Assembly: GCA_964640085.1 (NCBI GenBank) | Contig: CAZXFA010000007.1 | Coordinates: 45,195-109,194, forward strand | Length of the DNA: 64,000 bases | DNA from: CAZXFA01 sp964640085 | GTDB taxonomy: Bacteria; Actinomycetota; UBA4738; HRBIN12 | Direction of reading: 5' to 3' | Part shown: positions 41,418 to 49,441 of the stretch, one piece after another | How positions within the stretch are numbered: position 1 is the stretch's first letter | Layout: every line of letters starts with the position of its first letter | Notes under the pieces: generated by a model | The model's input: the letters and a program-made list of their open reading frames with translations, nothing else | Told to the model about the DNA's origin: nothing | Database searches by the model: none | Program-made: the position numbers and the translations under genes

Positions 41418-42319
41418 GCCGCGGATCGCACGCGCGGCAGCACCCGCTCGCCGATCAGCTCCATCCGGTCCGGCGCACCCGCGGGGAGCACGATCGCCCA
41501 GGCGGCCCCCGCCGCTCGGAGGTCGCCGAGCCATGCGATCGCGCCCGCGACGTCGCCCGCCCACACGTCGGTCGCGATGCCCCGACGCGATCGGTCCTGG
41601 AGGAGCCGTCCCGTCTCGTCGAGGTCCCGTCCCACGACCATGGCACCGCCCCACGTCGCCACCGGGTCGCGCCCCAGGCGCCGCCCCTCCGTCGCGAGCA
41701 GCGCGACCCGTCGCCCGAACGCGGCGAGCGGAAGCCCCCACCCGTTCCAGCCGTCGGCCTCCGCCGCGGCGATCCTCGCCGCCGCCTCGCTCGTACCGCC
41801 GATCCAGATCGCCGGTCCGCCGGGGGATCGAGGCTGCGGACGCAGCGGCCCCGGCATCTCGGGGATGTGGCCGCCACCCTCCCACGACCGGCCATCGAAG
41901 AGGGCTCGGACCGCGCGCACCGTCTCGACCAGATGCTCTCGCCGGACGTCGGGGCCGAGGTAGGAGAGCCCGAACGCCGCGTGCTCGGCGCGGCTCAGCG
42001 CGTCGCCGGTCCCGATCCCCAGTATGAACCGCCCTCCGCTGAGATCGTCCAACGCCGCGGCCTGTTTCGCGACCACCCCCGCCGATCGAAGGGAAGCTCG
42101 GGTGACGAGGGTCCCCACGACGATCCGGCGGGTGACCGAGGCCACCGCCGCCAGTGCGGTGTATGCCTCGAACGATGGGCGGTCTGCCGGCGCACCAGGT
42201 GGGAACAGGTGGTCGAAAGCGAACAGCCCGTCGAACCCCAACCCCTCGGCCCGGCGCGCGAAGCCCAGGAGGCGTTCCGGATCGGTCGTCGCCATCGGCA
42301 GCACGAGCCCGACCTTCAC
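41414..42319 (-). CDS. LLM-class F420-dependent oxidoreductase
   Basis: 301 residues, luciferase-like barrel: MKVGLVLPMATTDPERL, AEGLGFDGLFAFDH, RIVVGTLVTRAS, DDLSGGRFILGIGTGD, AIWIGGTSEAA. Same general family as the genes at 9.9 and 49.4 kb but only distantly similar. Hydride transfer with F420 is expected; substrate unknown. GTG start overlaps the ROK kinase stop, GTG of the next gene overlaps its own stop, so it sits tightly inside the operon. Confidence 0.87.
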   Translation of the reverse strand: MKVGLVLPMATTDPERLLGFARRAEGLGFDGLFAFDHLFPPGAPADRPSFEAYTALAAVASVTRRIVVGTLVTRASLRSAGVVAKQAAALDDLSGGRFILGIGTGDALSRAEHAAFGLSYLGPDVRREHLVETVRAVRALFDGRSWEGGGHIPEMPGPLRPQPRSPGGPAIWIGGTSEAAARIAAAEADGWNGWGLPLAAFGRRVALLATEGRRLGRDPVATWGGAMVVGRDLDETGRLLQDRSRRGIATDVWAGDVAGAIAWLGDLRAAGAAWAIVLPAGAPDRMELIGERVLPRVRSAA

Positions 42320-43278
42320 GGTTCCTCCGCTGGCGCCAACTCGTCGAGCGCCAGCGCCGCGGCGCCAACGGCGCCGGCGTCGTTGCCGAGCGCGGCGGTG
42401 ACGATCGGGACCGGCGGCCGGTGCGCGGGGGCCTGGACCGCGCCCTCGTAGGCGCTCCGAGCGGGCTCGAGCAACAGGTCACCGGCGACCGCCGCTCCAC
42501 CGCCCACGATCACCACCTCCGGATCCAGGACGTTCACCAACCCCGCGATCCCCTCGCCCAGCCGGCGTCCCACCTGGTTGAGGATCCCCACCGCGGTCGC
42601 ATCCCCTCGCCTGGCCGACGCCGTGACGATGCGACCGTCCACCGCCGCGGGATCTCCCCCCGCCAGCTCGCGCAAGGCCCTCCCCGCCTCGGTGCGGGCC
42701 GCCCGGCGCCCGAGACCGTCGATCGCCCTGCCCGCGGCGACCTGCTCCCAGCAGCCGCGGTTCCCACAGCCGCATGCGGGTCCCCCGGGCTCCACGATGA
42801 TGTGTCCGATCTCGGAGGCGAACCCGTGCGCCCCCCGGAACAGCCGGCCGTCGGCGACGATGCCGCCGCCGATCCCCGTTCCCACGGTCACGAGGAGCAG
42901 ATGGCGGTAGCCCCGCCCCGCGCCGAATCGGTACTCGCCGTACACCGCCGCCGTCGCGTCGTTGTCGACCTGGGCGGGCAGGCCGAGCGCCTCGTGCACC
43001 CGGGCGGCGATCGGCACCTCGCGCCAGGCCAGGTTCGGGGCGAACCGGAGGACGCCCGCCGTAACGTCGACCATCCCAGCCGCTCCCACACCGACGGCGC
43101 GCACGGCTTCCATCCGCAGACCCCGCGCGAGCTCGATCAGCGTCGCGACCGTCGCCTCCGGGTCCTCGGCTGGGGTCGGCGCCCTCGACCGCCCCAGGAT
43201 CGTCCCATCGCGGGCCATCCGGACGGCCTTGACCTCGGTCCCGCCCACGTCCAGCCCCAGCGCCTCGCCATCCACCAC
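42316..43278 (-). CDS. ROK-family sugar kinase (glucokinase type)
   Basis: 320 residues. LGLDVGGTEVKAV is the phosphate-1 loop, VDNDATAAVYGEY contains the catalytic Asp, GFASEIGHIIV and CGCGNRGCWEQ the ROK zinc motif. Most likely phosphorylates glucose on C6 in the cytosol. In Streptomyces a ROK glucokinase sits in a comparable neighbourhood beside ArsA-like and PimB-like genes. Two adjacent GTG codons (43278, 43275) can serve as start. Confidence 0.87.
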   Translation of the reverse strand: MVDGEALGLDVGGTEVKAVRMARDGTILGRSRAPTPAEDPEATVATLIELARGLRMEAVRAVGVGAAGMVDVTAGVLRFAPNLAWREVPIAARVHEALGLPAQVDNDATAAVYGEYRFGAGRGYRHLLLVTVGTGIGGGIVADGRLFRGAHGFASEIGHIIVEPGGPACGCGNRGCWEQVAAGRAIDGLGRRAARTEAGRALRELAGGDPAAVDGRIVTASARRGDATAVGILNQVGRRLGEGIAGLVNVLDPEVVIVGGGAAVAGDLLLEPARSAYEGAVQAPAHRPPVPIVTAALGNDAGAVGAAALALDELAPAEEP

Positions 43279-43289
43279 AGGCGGTCGCC

Positions 43290-44411
43290 TCAGAAGCGCA
43301 GGAGCGCGCCGATCCCCACGTCCCGGAGACCCGCGTCCTCCACGATCGTCTCGACGCGGGCACCCGATCGCAGGGCCCGGGCGACCGCCGCCTCCACGAC
43401 GTCGGGGACCGGCGTCATCGGCGCGCCGCAGGTGGGACAGGCGCTGCCGTGCGCCGCCAGCCGCCCGCACGCCGGGCACGCCATCCCCGGCCGTGTCAGA
43501 TCGAACGTCACGATCAGCTCTCCCACCCGGCCCGTCGCCAACGCGTCGAGCGTCGCGTCGACCCCCTCGACGCCTCCTCCGCTCGCCCGGGCGGTCGCGA
43601 GCCGGACGAGCGCGGCTCGCTCCTCGTCGCGCTCGAGCCTCTCCTCGACCGCCAGGACCGCGGAGAGGATCTCCTCGTTCCCGGCCGTCAGGGACAGCCC
43701 GAGCCGCGCCCGGATCCGGCGACGGAGGTAGTCGTGGAGGGTACCCTCGAGCTCCCCCCGGGCCTCAGCCGGCCCGGCCAGGATCAGGTGCTCGAACCCG
43801 CGACGCCGCCACAGGGCGAACGCGGCGTCCGCCACGCGCTTGAGGTGCTTGGTGCGGTGCTCGTCCACGTGGCGCTGCATCCGCATCTGGGACCATCCGC
43901 CCTGGTCGTGGCGGCCGGGCACCTCGTCCCATAGGTCTTCGACCTCGTCGATGCGACCCAGCTCCGTCAGGAACAGCCGCGCCTTCTCGTAGTCGACCAG
44001 CACCGCCGCAGTCGGCCGATACGTCTCGAGCAACGCCTCCAGCGGCAGGAGATCGACCGCCGGAGCCACGGTGACGCGGTCCCGGACTGGGCGAGGCACC
44101 CGGACGACCTCCCACAACCCGGCATCGCTGCTCGAGAACATCCCGAGTCCCCGGGTATCGGCTCGGTCGAAGGTCTCGCGAACGAACGCGGAGATCGCTC
44201 CGACGTCGCGGTCCACCGAACGCAGCGCGCCGCGGCCGAGTGACCGGCCGTCCGAACGGGCCCGTCGCAGGAGCTCGTCCAGCCGGACCTCGTAGTCGGA
44301 CCGCCGAGGGTAGCGGCGCCCATCCACGGTCAGGTACAGAGAGGTGATCGGGGCGCCCGCGGGGTTCCAGTCCGCCAGCTTGCGCAGCAGGGAGTGGTCG
44401 AGGTCGCTCAC
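43290..44411 (-). CDS. eRF1-like (baeRF/VLRF1-type) putative ribosome-rescue factor
   Basis: 373 residues. The central region QGGWSQMRMQRHVDEHRTKHLKRVAD resembles the GGQ-like loop region of the bacterial/archaeal eRF1-domain proteins and Vms1-like release factors; LILAGPAEARGELE and a C-terminal zinc ribbon (CPACGRL...CPTCG) follow. These are predicted to hydrolyse peptidyl-tRNA on stalled ribosomes or large subunits. The exact subfamily is uncertain. GTG start overlaps the upstream small-protein stop (GTGA); the ROK kinase follows after 11 bases. Confidence 0.75.
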   Translation of the reverse strand: MSDLDHSLLRKLADWNPAGAPITSLYLTVDGRRYPRRSDYEVRLDELLRRARSDGRSLGRGALRSVDRDVGAISAFVRETFDRADTRGLGMFSSSDAGLWEVVRVPRPVRDRVTVAPAVDLLPLEALLETYRPTAAVLVDYEKARLFLTELGRIDEVEDLWDEVPGRHDQGGWSQMRMQRHVDEHRTKHLKRVADAAFALWRRRGFEHLILAGPAEARGELEGTLHDYLRRRIRARLGLSLTAGNEEILSAVLAVEERLERDEERAALVRLATARASGGGVEGVDATLDALATGRVGELIVTFDLTRPGMACPACGRLAAHGSACPTCGAPMTPVPDVVEAAVARALRSGARVETIVEDAGLRDVGIGALLRF

Positions 44412-44662
44412 GCGATCTCGACCTTCTCGAGGGTGGTGGGATGGTCGCGGTCCAGGTCCGCGACCCTGGCGTCGATCACCGCGCGCGCGGCCAGGAAGAA
44501 CTCGCGGGCCGCCGCCAGGAGGTGGTCCATCGCGTCTGGTGCCGCGGTCTGCGCCGCGGTGACCGCCAGGCAGATGGGGCAGAAGGCGACGGTGCAGATG
44601 GGCTGGGCTCCGTCCCTCCGATCCTCGCCGCCCGTCCTCGACGGGGAACGGGCCTCATCCAC
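44408..44662 (-). CDS. Small Cys-containing protein of the Get3-like operon (84 aa)
   Basis: 84 residues. QPICTVAFCPICLAV is a short cysteine cluster, followed by a helical C-terminus (MDHLLAAAREFFLAARAVIDARV). Similar small proteins with an ICTVCPIC-type motif accompany ArsA-like ATPase genes in Actinobacteria. The GTG overlaps the 3' end of the ATPase gene by 8 bases. A metal-binding or adaptor role is conceivable but not shown. Confidence 0.7.
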   Translation of the reverse strand: MDEARSPSRTGGEDRRDGAQPICTVAFCPICLAVTAAQTAAPDAMDHLLAAAREFFLAARAVIDARVADLDRDHPTTLEKVEIA

Positions 44663-45863
44663 GTCCGGTCCGCCCGGCCCCCGCGACCCCCGGCCGGTCT
44701 TCCTTGCCGAAGACGATCTCGAGCTGGTCGCCAACGAAGTTCGCCCCCTTGATGATCAGGCGCTGGAGGGTCTGCGGCAGGATCAGGTTCCGCTTGTAGG
44801 TCCCGACCCGCACGTACAGCTCCTCGCCGCGACGATGGATGTCCATGTCCTCACGACCGACGAACGGCAACCGCATCACCAGCACGTATGCCCCTGTCCG
44901 TCGTCGGACCCGGACGGGGTCGTCCCGATATAGCACGTCGATCGCCGGACGATCCCGGTACACCTCCCGGCCCATCTCCTCGAGCAGGGGCAACCCCACC
45001 ATCTCCCGGTCGAAGAGCCGGGCCGTGAGGATCGGCACCGGCTCGAACGACTCGCGGACGGTCTGGAGGTGTTCGGCCTGGATGTCCTTCCACTTCCCGA
45101 AGTAGGGGTCGGTCACGTCGTCGGGGATGATGCGGTTCACGACCACGGCGTCCACCCGGTACCCGAACAGACCGAGGTACGTGTACGTCCGGCGGGCCTC
45201 GGCGATCACCATCTTCTCCGGGTTCACGACGAGCCGGACCGTCGAGGAACGTTCGTCGGTGAGGATCCGGTGGACGGCATCGAGGTTCCGGTGCAGCCGC
45301 TCGACGGCGGCGAAGAAGCGATCCCCCGCGATCGGCAGAGAGGTCATCCGGGTCATGATCGGCCGGACACCCCGAGTGACGCGCCGCTGGACCGGGAAGA
45401 TCCGTTCGATGTACCAGTTCATCACCTCGGGCAACGAGAGCAGCCGGAGGGTCTCCGCGGTGGGCGCGCAGTCGACGATGAGGACGTCGAAACGTCCGCC
45501 CTCCACGTGCGTCTTCACGTCGATCAGGCTGAAGATCTCGTCCAGGCCCGGGATCACGGACAGCTCCTCGGCCTGGATCGTCTCGACGCCGGCCCAGTTC
45601 ATCAGCTGAACGAAGTAGTCCTGGATCTCCCGCCAGTTGGTCTCCAGGCGCCCCTGTGCATTGATCTGCTCGGCCCACAGGTTGTCCGCGATCGGCGTGG
45701 CGTGCTCACCGATCTCGACTTCGAAGGAGTCCGCCAACGAGTGCGCCGGGTCGGTGCTCATCACCATGGTCCGGTTCCCGGCCCGCGCGGCCCCGACGGC
45801 CGTCGCGGCGGCCACGGTGGTCTTGCCGACGCCACCTTTCCCGGTGAACAGCAGGACCCGCAT
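44655..45863 (-). CDS. ArsA/Get3-like ATPase with C-terminal HSP20-like domain
   Basis: 402 residues. FTGKGGVGKTTVAA is the deviant Walker A loop, STDPAHSLADSF switch I, and LIVDCAPTAETLRLL the switch II region. The last ~85 residues (AYVLVMRLPFVGREDMDIHRRGEELYVRVG) form an HSP20-like beta-sandwich seen in bacterial ArsA homologues. No arsenite Cys triad or ars genes nearby, so a Get3-like protein-handling role is more likely than arsenic efflux. The ATG lies 9 bases after TAAGCT, without a ribosome-binding site. Confidence 0.9.
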   Translation of the reverse strand: MRVLLFTGKGGVGKTTVAAATAVGAARAGNRTMVMSTDPAHSLADSFEVEIGEHATPIADNLWAEQINAQGRLETNWREIQDYFVQLMNWAGVETIQAEELSVIPGLDEIFSLIDVKTHVEGGRFDVLIVDCAPTAETLRLLSLPEVMNWYIERIFPVQRRVTRGVRPIMTRMTSLPIAGDRFFAAVERLHRNLDAVHRILTDERSSTVRLVVNPEKMVIAEARRTYTYLGLFGYRVDAVVVNRIIPDDVTDPYFGKWKDIQAEHLQTVRESFEPVPILTARLFDREMVGLPLLEEMGREVYRDRPAIDVLYRDDPVRVRRRTGAYVLVMRLPFVGREDMDIHRRGEELYVRVGTYKRNLILPQTLQRLIIKGANFVGDQLEIVFGKEDRPGVAGAGRTGRG

Positions 45864-45872
45864 CCAGCGCCT

Positions 45873-45878
45873 AGCTTA
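45873..45878 (-). promoter_or_regulatory. -10 box TAAGCT, leaderless type
   Basis: On the minus strand TAAGCT ends 9 bases before the ATG of the ArsA-like gene, the head of the overlapping operon. Confidence 0.4.
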
Positions 45879-45913
45879 GCGAGCCGCGCCGGGACCCGCG
45901 TCGCCGTCCGGAC

Positions 45914-46357
45914 TCAGCCCTGCTCCACCCGCCGCCGAAGGCCCTCGAGGGCGTTGTCGATCACGCGCTTCTCGCCCTGGGTGCGGACGAACCCGGGCAG
46001 CAGCACCCCGAGGTCGACCGAGAGCCGGTAGATCACCTTCGTCTCTCGTTCTTCGATCTCGGTGAGCAGGTACTCGCCCGCGATGTTGGTGACGGCGCCC
46101 CGAGCCTCGGTCGAGACCCACGACATCCCACCGTCCCCGGGTGCGTACCGGTAGGCAAGCGTATAGCTCGCCCGACCCAGGACCGGGACGTCCACCTCGA
46201 ACGCGACCTTCGTGCCGACCCCACCCTCGCCGCGCTCCAGGACCGTGGCCGACTTCACGTCGGCCCACTCCGGATAGGCCTCGAAGTCCGTCAGGACGTC
46301 CATGATCTCGGCCGTGGAGGCGTCGATCGTGATCTGACCCTCGGTCTGCTCGCTCAC
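45914..46357 (-). CDS. SRPBCC (START/polyketide-cyclase fold) protein
   Basis: 147 residues. TIDASTAEIMDVLTDFEAYPEWADVKSATV is the usual opening; VIYRLSVDLGVLLPGFVRTQGEKRVIDNALEGLRRRV the closing helix. These small hydrophobic-pocket proteins bind lipids or aromatic ligands. It precedes the ArsA-like gene by 50 bases, an arrangement also present in Mycobacterium (Rv2185c/Rv2184c). The GTG start is 7 bases after TAGCAT. Confidence 0.88.
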   Translation of the reverse strand: MSEQTEGQITIDASTAEIMDVLTDFEAYPEWADVKSATVLERGEGGVGTKVAFEVDVPVLGRASYTLAYRYAPGDGGMSWVSTEARGAVTNIAGEYLLTEIEERETKVIYRLSVDLGVLLPGFVRTQGEKRVIDNALEGLRRRVEQG

Positions 46358-46364
46358 GCTCCCG

Positions 46365-46370
46365 ATGCTA
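46365..46370 (-). promoter_or_regulatory. -10 box TAGCAT, leaderless type
   Basis: On the minus strand TAGCAT ends 7 bases before the GTG of the SRPBCC gene; it overlaps the 3' end of the upstream zinc-ribbon pseudogene. Confidence 0.5.
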
Positions 46371-46990
46371 CCGGCGAGCGGCCCCCAACGTGACGAACGT
46401 CGCGATCAGGACCGACAGCACCGCCAGCGCCGCCGATCCACAGAGGAGAACCCGGGCGCCGACCATCGGCGGCTCCCCCGCCGCCGCACGATAGGCATCC
46501 GCGGCGGACAGGACATAGACCGCGGCGGCCGCCGTGAGGAACAGGGCGAACGGCGGGAGCGTCGGTCCCAGCCGGCCCTCACCGAACCGCGAGACGAGCA
46601 GGACCGCGAGGGTCCCGAAGGTCCACGCCAACAGCACGATCCGCGCGACGGCCTCCGGCCGGTGCCCCACCTTCCGATGTCCGAGTCCCGGGAAGAGCAG
46701 CGACCAGGCGGCCGCCGCCTGTGGTTCGATCTCCGGTGCCGCCTCGAGCTCCTCCAAGAGGCGGGCGAAGGGTGTCCCGCACACGGGACACGTCGACACG
46801 TCGATCGGGTTCCGCTCACCGCAGATCGGAAAGGTCCACTGGGGCTTCCCGTCCCGGACACCCAGCTTCCCTACACCGGCCCGGCCGAGCCGGCCACCGG
46901 CACCGGCGGACGCAGCGGCGCGTAGCACTCCCCGCACCATTCGGCGTCGATCGACACGAGCGCCCCGCAGCTCGGACACCGCCGCTCCAG
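46368..46990 (-). pseudogene. Zinc-ribbon membrane protein with a frameshift
   Basis: The first ~38 codons (RCPSCGALVSIDAEWCGECYAPLRPP) give a zinc ribbon in one frame that stops at 46871; the rest (second ribbon CGERNPIDVSTCPVCG, then SLLFPGLGHRKVGHRPEAV and several TM helices) is in another frame. Joined, they make a familiar actinobacterial layout of two ribbons plus membrane helices, so a one-base indel near 46880-46895 is likely. One Cys of the second ribbon is Phe. The only start in the first frame is CTG at 46990, 16 bases after the PimB-like stop. Pseudogene or sequencing error. Confidence 0.6.
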
Positions 46991-47006
46991 GTCTACGGCA
47001 CGGAGC

Positions 47007-48146
47007 CTACCGCCCGCGCTCCGCCGCCCCTCGCAGCCAGGCGGCAACCTGTCCCGCCGCTCTCGACCACGTGTAGAAGGCCTCCACCCGCGCGCGGCCA
47101 GCGGCCCCCATCGACCCGGCGCGGGCCGGATCGGCGAGCAGCGACGCCACCGCGGCGGCAACCGCCTCCACATCCCTCCCGTCCACGAGCAGGCCGGTCT
47201 CGCCGTCGACCACTGCCTCCGAGGCTCCTCCGGAGGCGCCCACCACCACCGGCCGGCCGCACGCGGCAGCCTCGATGAACACGTTCCCCCAACCCTCAAC
47301 CTCGAGCCCTCCGAGGCGGTTACGGCAGACCATCGCGAAGACGTCGCCGGCTCGGTAGTAGCGGGGCAGCTCCGCTTCGGAGACCTCCCCGGCGAACACG
47401 ACCGATCCGGGCGGCGCGTGCGCCGCCATCGCCTCGAGCCTCTGCCGGTACGGCCCGTCGCCGACGATCAGTAGCGCCGCGTCCCGCACGTGACGACGGA
47501 TCTCCGGCATCGCGCGGATCAGCACGTCCTGGCCCTTGCGCCGCACCAGCCGGCTGACGCAGACCACAACCGGGCGTCCCTCCAGGCCGTGTCGCGCCTT
47601 CAGATCGTCGAACGGCAGGTCGGGCCGGAAGACTTCGACGTCCGCCCCCGGGTACAGGACCGAGACCGGCACCTCATCCGGGACCGCCGTCCGCAGCACC
47701 CGCCCGATGAAGCGGCTGCAGGCCGCGACCCGCGAGACCGATCCCGTCGCCCGCCGCATCGCGGCGTGGCTCCCCGGCACGAGCGAGAGCCAGTATTCGA
47801 AACCGTGGGCGAGCGCCACCGACGATAGACCGCGCCGGCGCAGGCGGGGCGCCAGAAGCGTCAGCGGGTACACCGCCCCGAACAGCACCACCCGCGCGCC
47901 GAAGGCATCGGCCGCCTCCCCGACGCGACGCGCCACGTCTCGGGTCGGCCACAGGAACGTCTCCGGCTGTCGGAACACGCGATAGGGCGCGGCCTTGTCG
48001 AACCGGTCGGCCCGGACGCCGTGGGGGCAGAAGACCGCGATCCGGTCCGGTGGCAGCTCACGCGTGAGCGCCTCGAGCGTCCGCTGGATACCTCCGACGC
48101 GCGGGGGGTAGTCGTTGGTGACCAGGAGCGTCCGCGGTACCTCCAC
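47007..48146 (-). CDS. Family 4 glycosyltransferase, PimB-like
   Basis: 379 residues, GT-B fold. TLLVTNDYPPRVGGIQRTLEAL at the N-terminus and VVVCVSRLVRRKGQDVLIRAMPEI, LIVGDGPY, and the EGWGNVFIEAAACGRPVVVG donor-site Glu motif match mycobacterial PimB', the second mannosyltransferase of phosphatidylinositol mannoside synthesis. A mannosyl (GDP-mannose) donor is likely but other acceptors are possible. GTG start; only 21 bases separate it from the divergent YgfZ gene, so the two promoters overlap. Confidence 0.85.
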   Translation of the reverse strand: MEVPRTLLVTNDYPPRVGGIQRTLEALTRELPPDRIAVFCPHGVRADRFDKAAPYRVFRQPETFLWPTRDVARRVGEAADAFGARVVLFGAVYPLTLLAPRLRRRGLSSVALAHGFEYWLSLVPGSHAAMRRATGSVSRVAACSRFIGRVLRTAVPDEVPVSVLYPGADVEVFRPDLPFDDLKARHGLEGRPVVVCVSRLVRRKGQDVLIRAMPEIRRHVRDAALLIVGDGPYRQRLEAMAAHAPPGSVVFAGEVSEAELPRYYRAGDVFAMVCRNRLGGLEVEGWGNVFIEAAACGRPVVVGASGGASEAVVDGETGLLVDGRDVEAVAAAVASLLADPARAGSMGAAGRARVEAFYTWSRAAGQVAAWLRGAAERGR

Positions 48147-48153
48147 GGGCGCT

Positions 48154-48159
48154 TATCCT
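48154..48159 (+). promoter_or_regulatory. -10 box TATCCT, leaderless type
   Basis: TATCCT ends 8 bases before the GTG of the YgfZ-like gene, within the 21-base gap to the divergent glycosyltransferase. Confidence 0.5.
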
Positions 48160-48167
48160 CGCAGACG

Positions 48168-49022
48168 GTGGACGCCGTGCCGCTCTCGGAGCAGGTCCGT
48201 GCCCTCGCGGAGGGCCGAGCGTTCGTCCCCCACGACGACGTGATCCTGACCGACGTCCGCGGCGCCGACGCCCGCGCCTGGCTCCACGACCTGGTGACCG
48301 CCGACATCGCGGACCTCGAACCCGGACGGAGCCGTCCGTGCCTGCTGCTCACGCCTACCGGGAGGATCCGCGCCGCGTTCCACGTCCTCTGTCTGGAGCA
48401 AGAGGGGTTCCTGCTCGCACAGCGCGACGACCAGCCGAGCGCGGTCGCCGATCTGCTCGCTCCGTACGTGCTGTCCTCGGAGGTGTCGGTCCGGATCCGC
48501 TCCGGGCTCCGTCTCGTCTCGCTGCCCGGCGTCGGGGGAGCCCCCGGTTGGGCCGGGCGCGCATGGCAGCCGTCGCTCCTGGGACCGGGGGTGGACCTGC
48601 TGGTCGACGAGCCCGCGACCGCGCATCGGCGGCTCCGGGAGGCCGGGGCGCTGCCCGTCGACGCCGATGCCGTGGATTCCTGGCGGATCGTGCTCGGCGT
48701 TCCCCGTTTCCCACAGGACCTGGACGAGGACTCCCTGCCCACGGAGGCCGACCTTCCGGCCGACGCGATCGACACCGCCAAGGGCTGCTTCCTTGGCCAG
48801 GAGGCGCTCGCCAAGGTCCGGAACCTCGGTCACCCGACCCGGGTGGTCCTGGCCATGGCCGCGGAGAGGCACGTGGCGGCCGGCGAGCCGGTCCTGGCCG
48901 ATGGCGACCGGGTCGGCCTGGTGACGAGCGCCAGCGAGGGGAACATCCTGGTCCGCGTGCGCTGGACCGCCCGCCAGGCGACCCTGGTCACCGCCGCCGG
49001 GGTGCCGCTCCGGCGCCGGTGA
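48168..49022 (+). CDS. ygfZ: Folate-binding protein YgfZ
   Basis: 284 residues, a GcvT relative. LTDVRGADARAWLHDLVTADI at the start, LLTPTGRIRAAFHVL, and KGCFLGQEALAKV with the conserved Cys (canonical KGCYxGQE) identify YgfZ/IbaG-type folate proteins that help maintain or repair Fe-S enzymes using tetrahydrofolate. It fits a window rich in Fe-S and folate enzymes. GTG start directly behind a TATCCT box. Confidence 0.9.
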   Translation: MDAVPLSEQVRALAEGRAFVPHDDVILTDVRGADARAWLHDLVTADIADLEPGRSRPCLLLTPTGRIRAAFHVLCLEQEGFLLAQRDDQPSAVADLLAPYVLSSEVSVRIRSGLRLVSLPGVGGAPGWAGRAWQPSLLGPGVDLLVDEPATAHRRLREAGALPVDADAVDSWRIVLGVPRFPQDLDEDSLPTEADLPADAIDTAKGCFLGQEALAKVRNLGHPTRVVLAMAAERHVAAGEPVLADGDRVGLVTSASEGNILVRVRWTARQATLVTAAGVPLRRR

Positions 49023-49158
49023 GCCGTTACTACGGCCCCGGGCAGTTTTCAAGACTGGTTTTCCACACCGCCGAGCGGTTACATGGCTCCCGCCGCCTGC
49101 GCGGCCCCGCAGGGGTCGGCAGGCAGACCGAGCCGTCGGTACGACGCAGGAGTCATCG

Positions 49159-49437
49159 GTGAGCAAGGAGCGCATCTCCGGCATCGACCTGAAGTCCCTC
49201 CCCGCCGACCCCGCTCCCCCCGACATATGGCAGGACCAGGCGGCCTGCTACGGGATCGACCCCGATCTGTTCTTCCCCACCTCGGAAGAGGAGGCCGGCC
49301 CGGCGCTAGCCTACTGCGGCGTCTGTGGGATCCGCCGGACGTGCCTTGCCTGGGCCCTCAAGAACGGGGAGCGGTACGGCGTCTGGGGAGGGCTGACCGA
49401 GCAACAGCGTCGGCGCGTGGTCCGCTTCGTCGCCTGA
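49159..49437 (+). CDS. WhiB-family transcriptional regulator
   Basis: 92 residues. Four cysteines (AACYG; YCGVCGIRRTC) for an oxygen/NO-sensitive [4Fe-4S] cluster and the GVWGGLTEQQRR turn are the WhiB hallmarks; a C-terminal basic run is short. WhiB proteins are confined to Actinobacteria and actinophages and act with the housekeeping sigma factor. Closest subtype looks WhiB1/WhiB2-like but this is uncertain. AGGAG precedes the GTG. The 136-base upstream gap contains a CAGT-TTTCAAG-ACTG hairpin of unknown use. Confidence 0.92.
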   Translation: MSKERISGIDLKSLPADPAPPDIWQDQAACYGIDPDLFFPTSEEEAGPALAYCGVCGIRRTCLAWALKNGERYGVWGGLTEQQRRRVVRFVA

Positions 49438-49441
49438 CCCT

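Noticed and set aside
44655..45863. An arsenic-resistance ArsA pump ATPase
   Set aside because: No ars genes nearby, single ATPase domain, no arsenite-binding cysteine set; the HSP20-like tail and neighbours fit a Get3-like protein better.
49026..49098. A tRNA-like arrangement with a CAGT-TTTCAAG-ACTG arm (UCA 'anticodon', tempting as tRNA-Sec) upstream of whiB
   Set aside because: No GTTCGA-type T loop, no 8-bp acceptor pairing and no long variable arm; the pieces do not fold as a tRNA-Sec. The reverse strand (UGA anticodon) fails for the same reasons.
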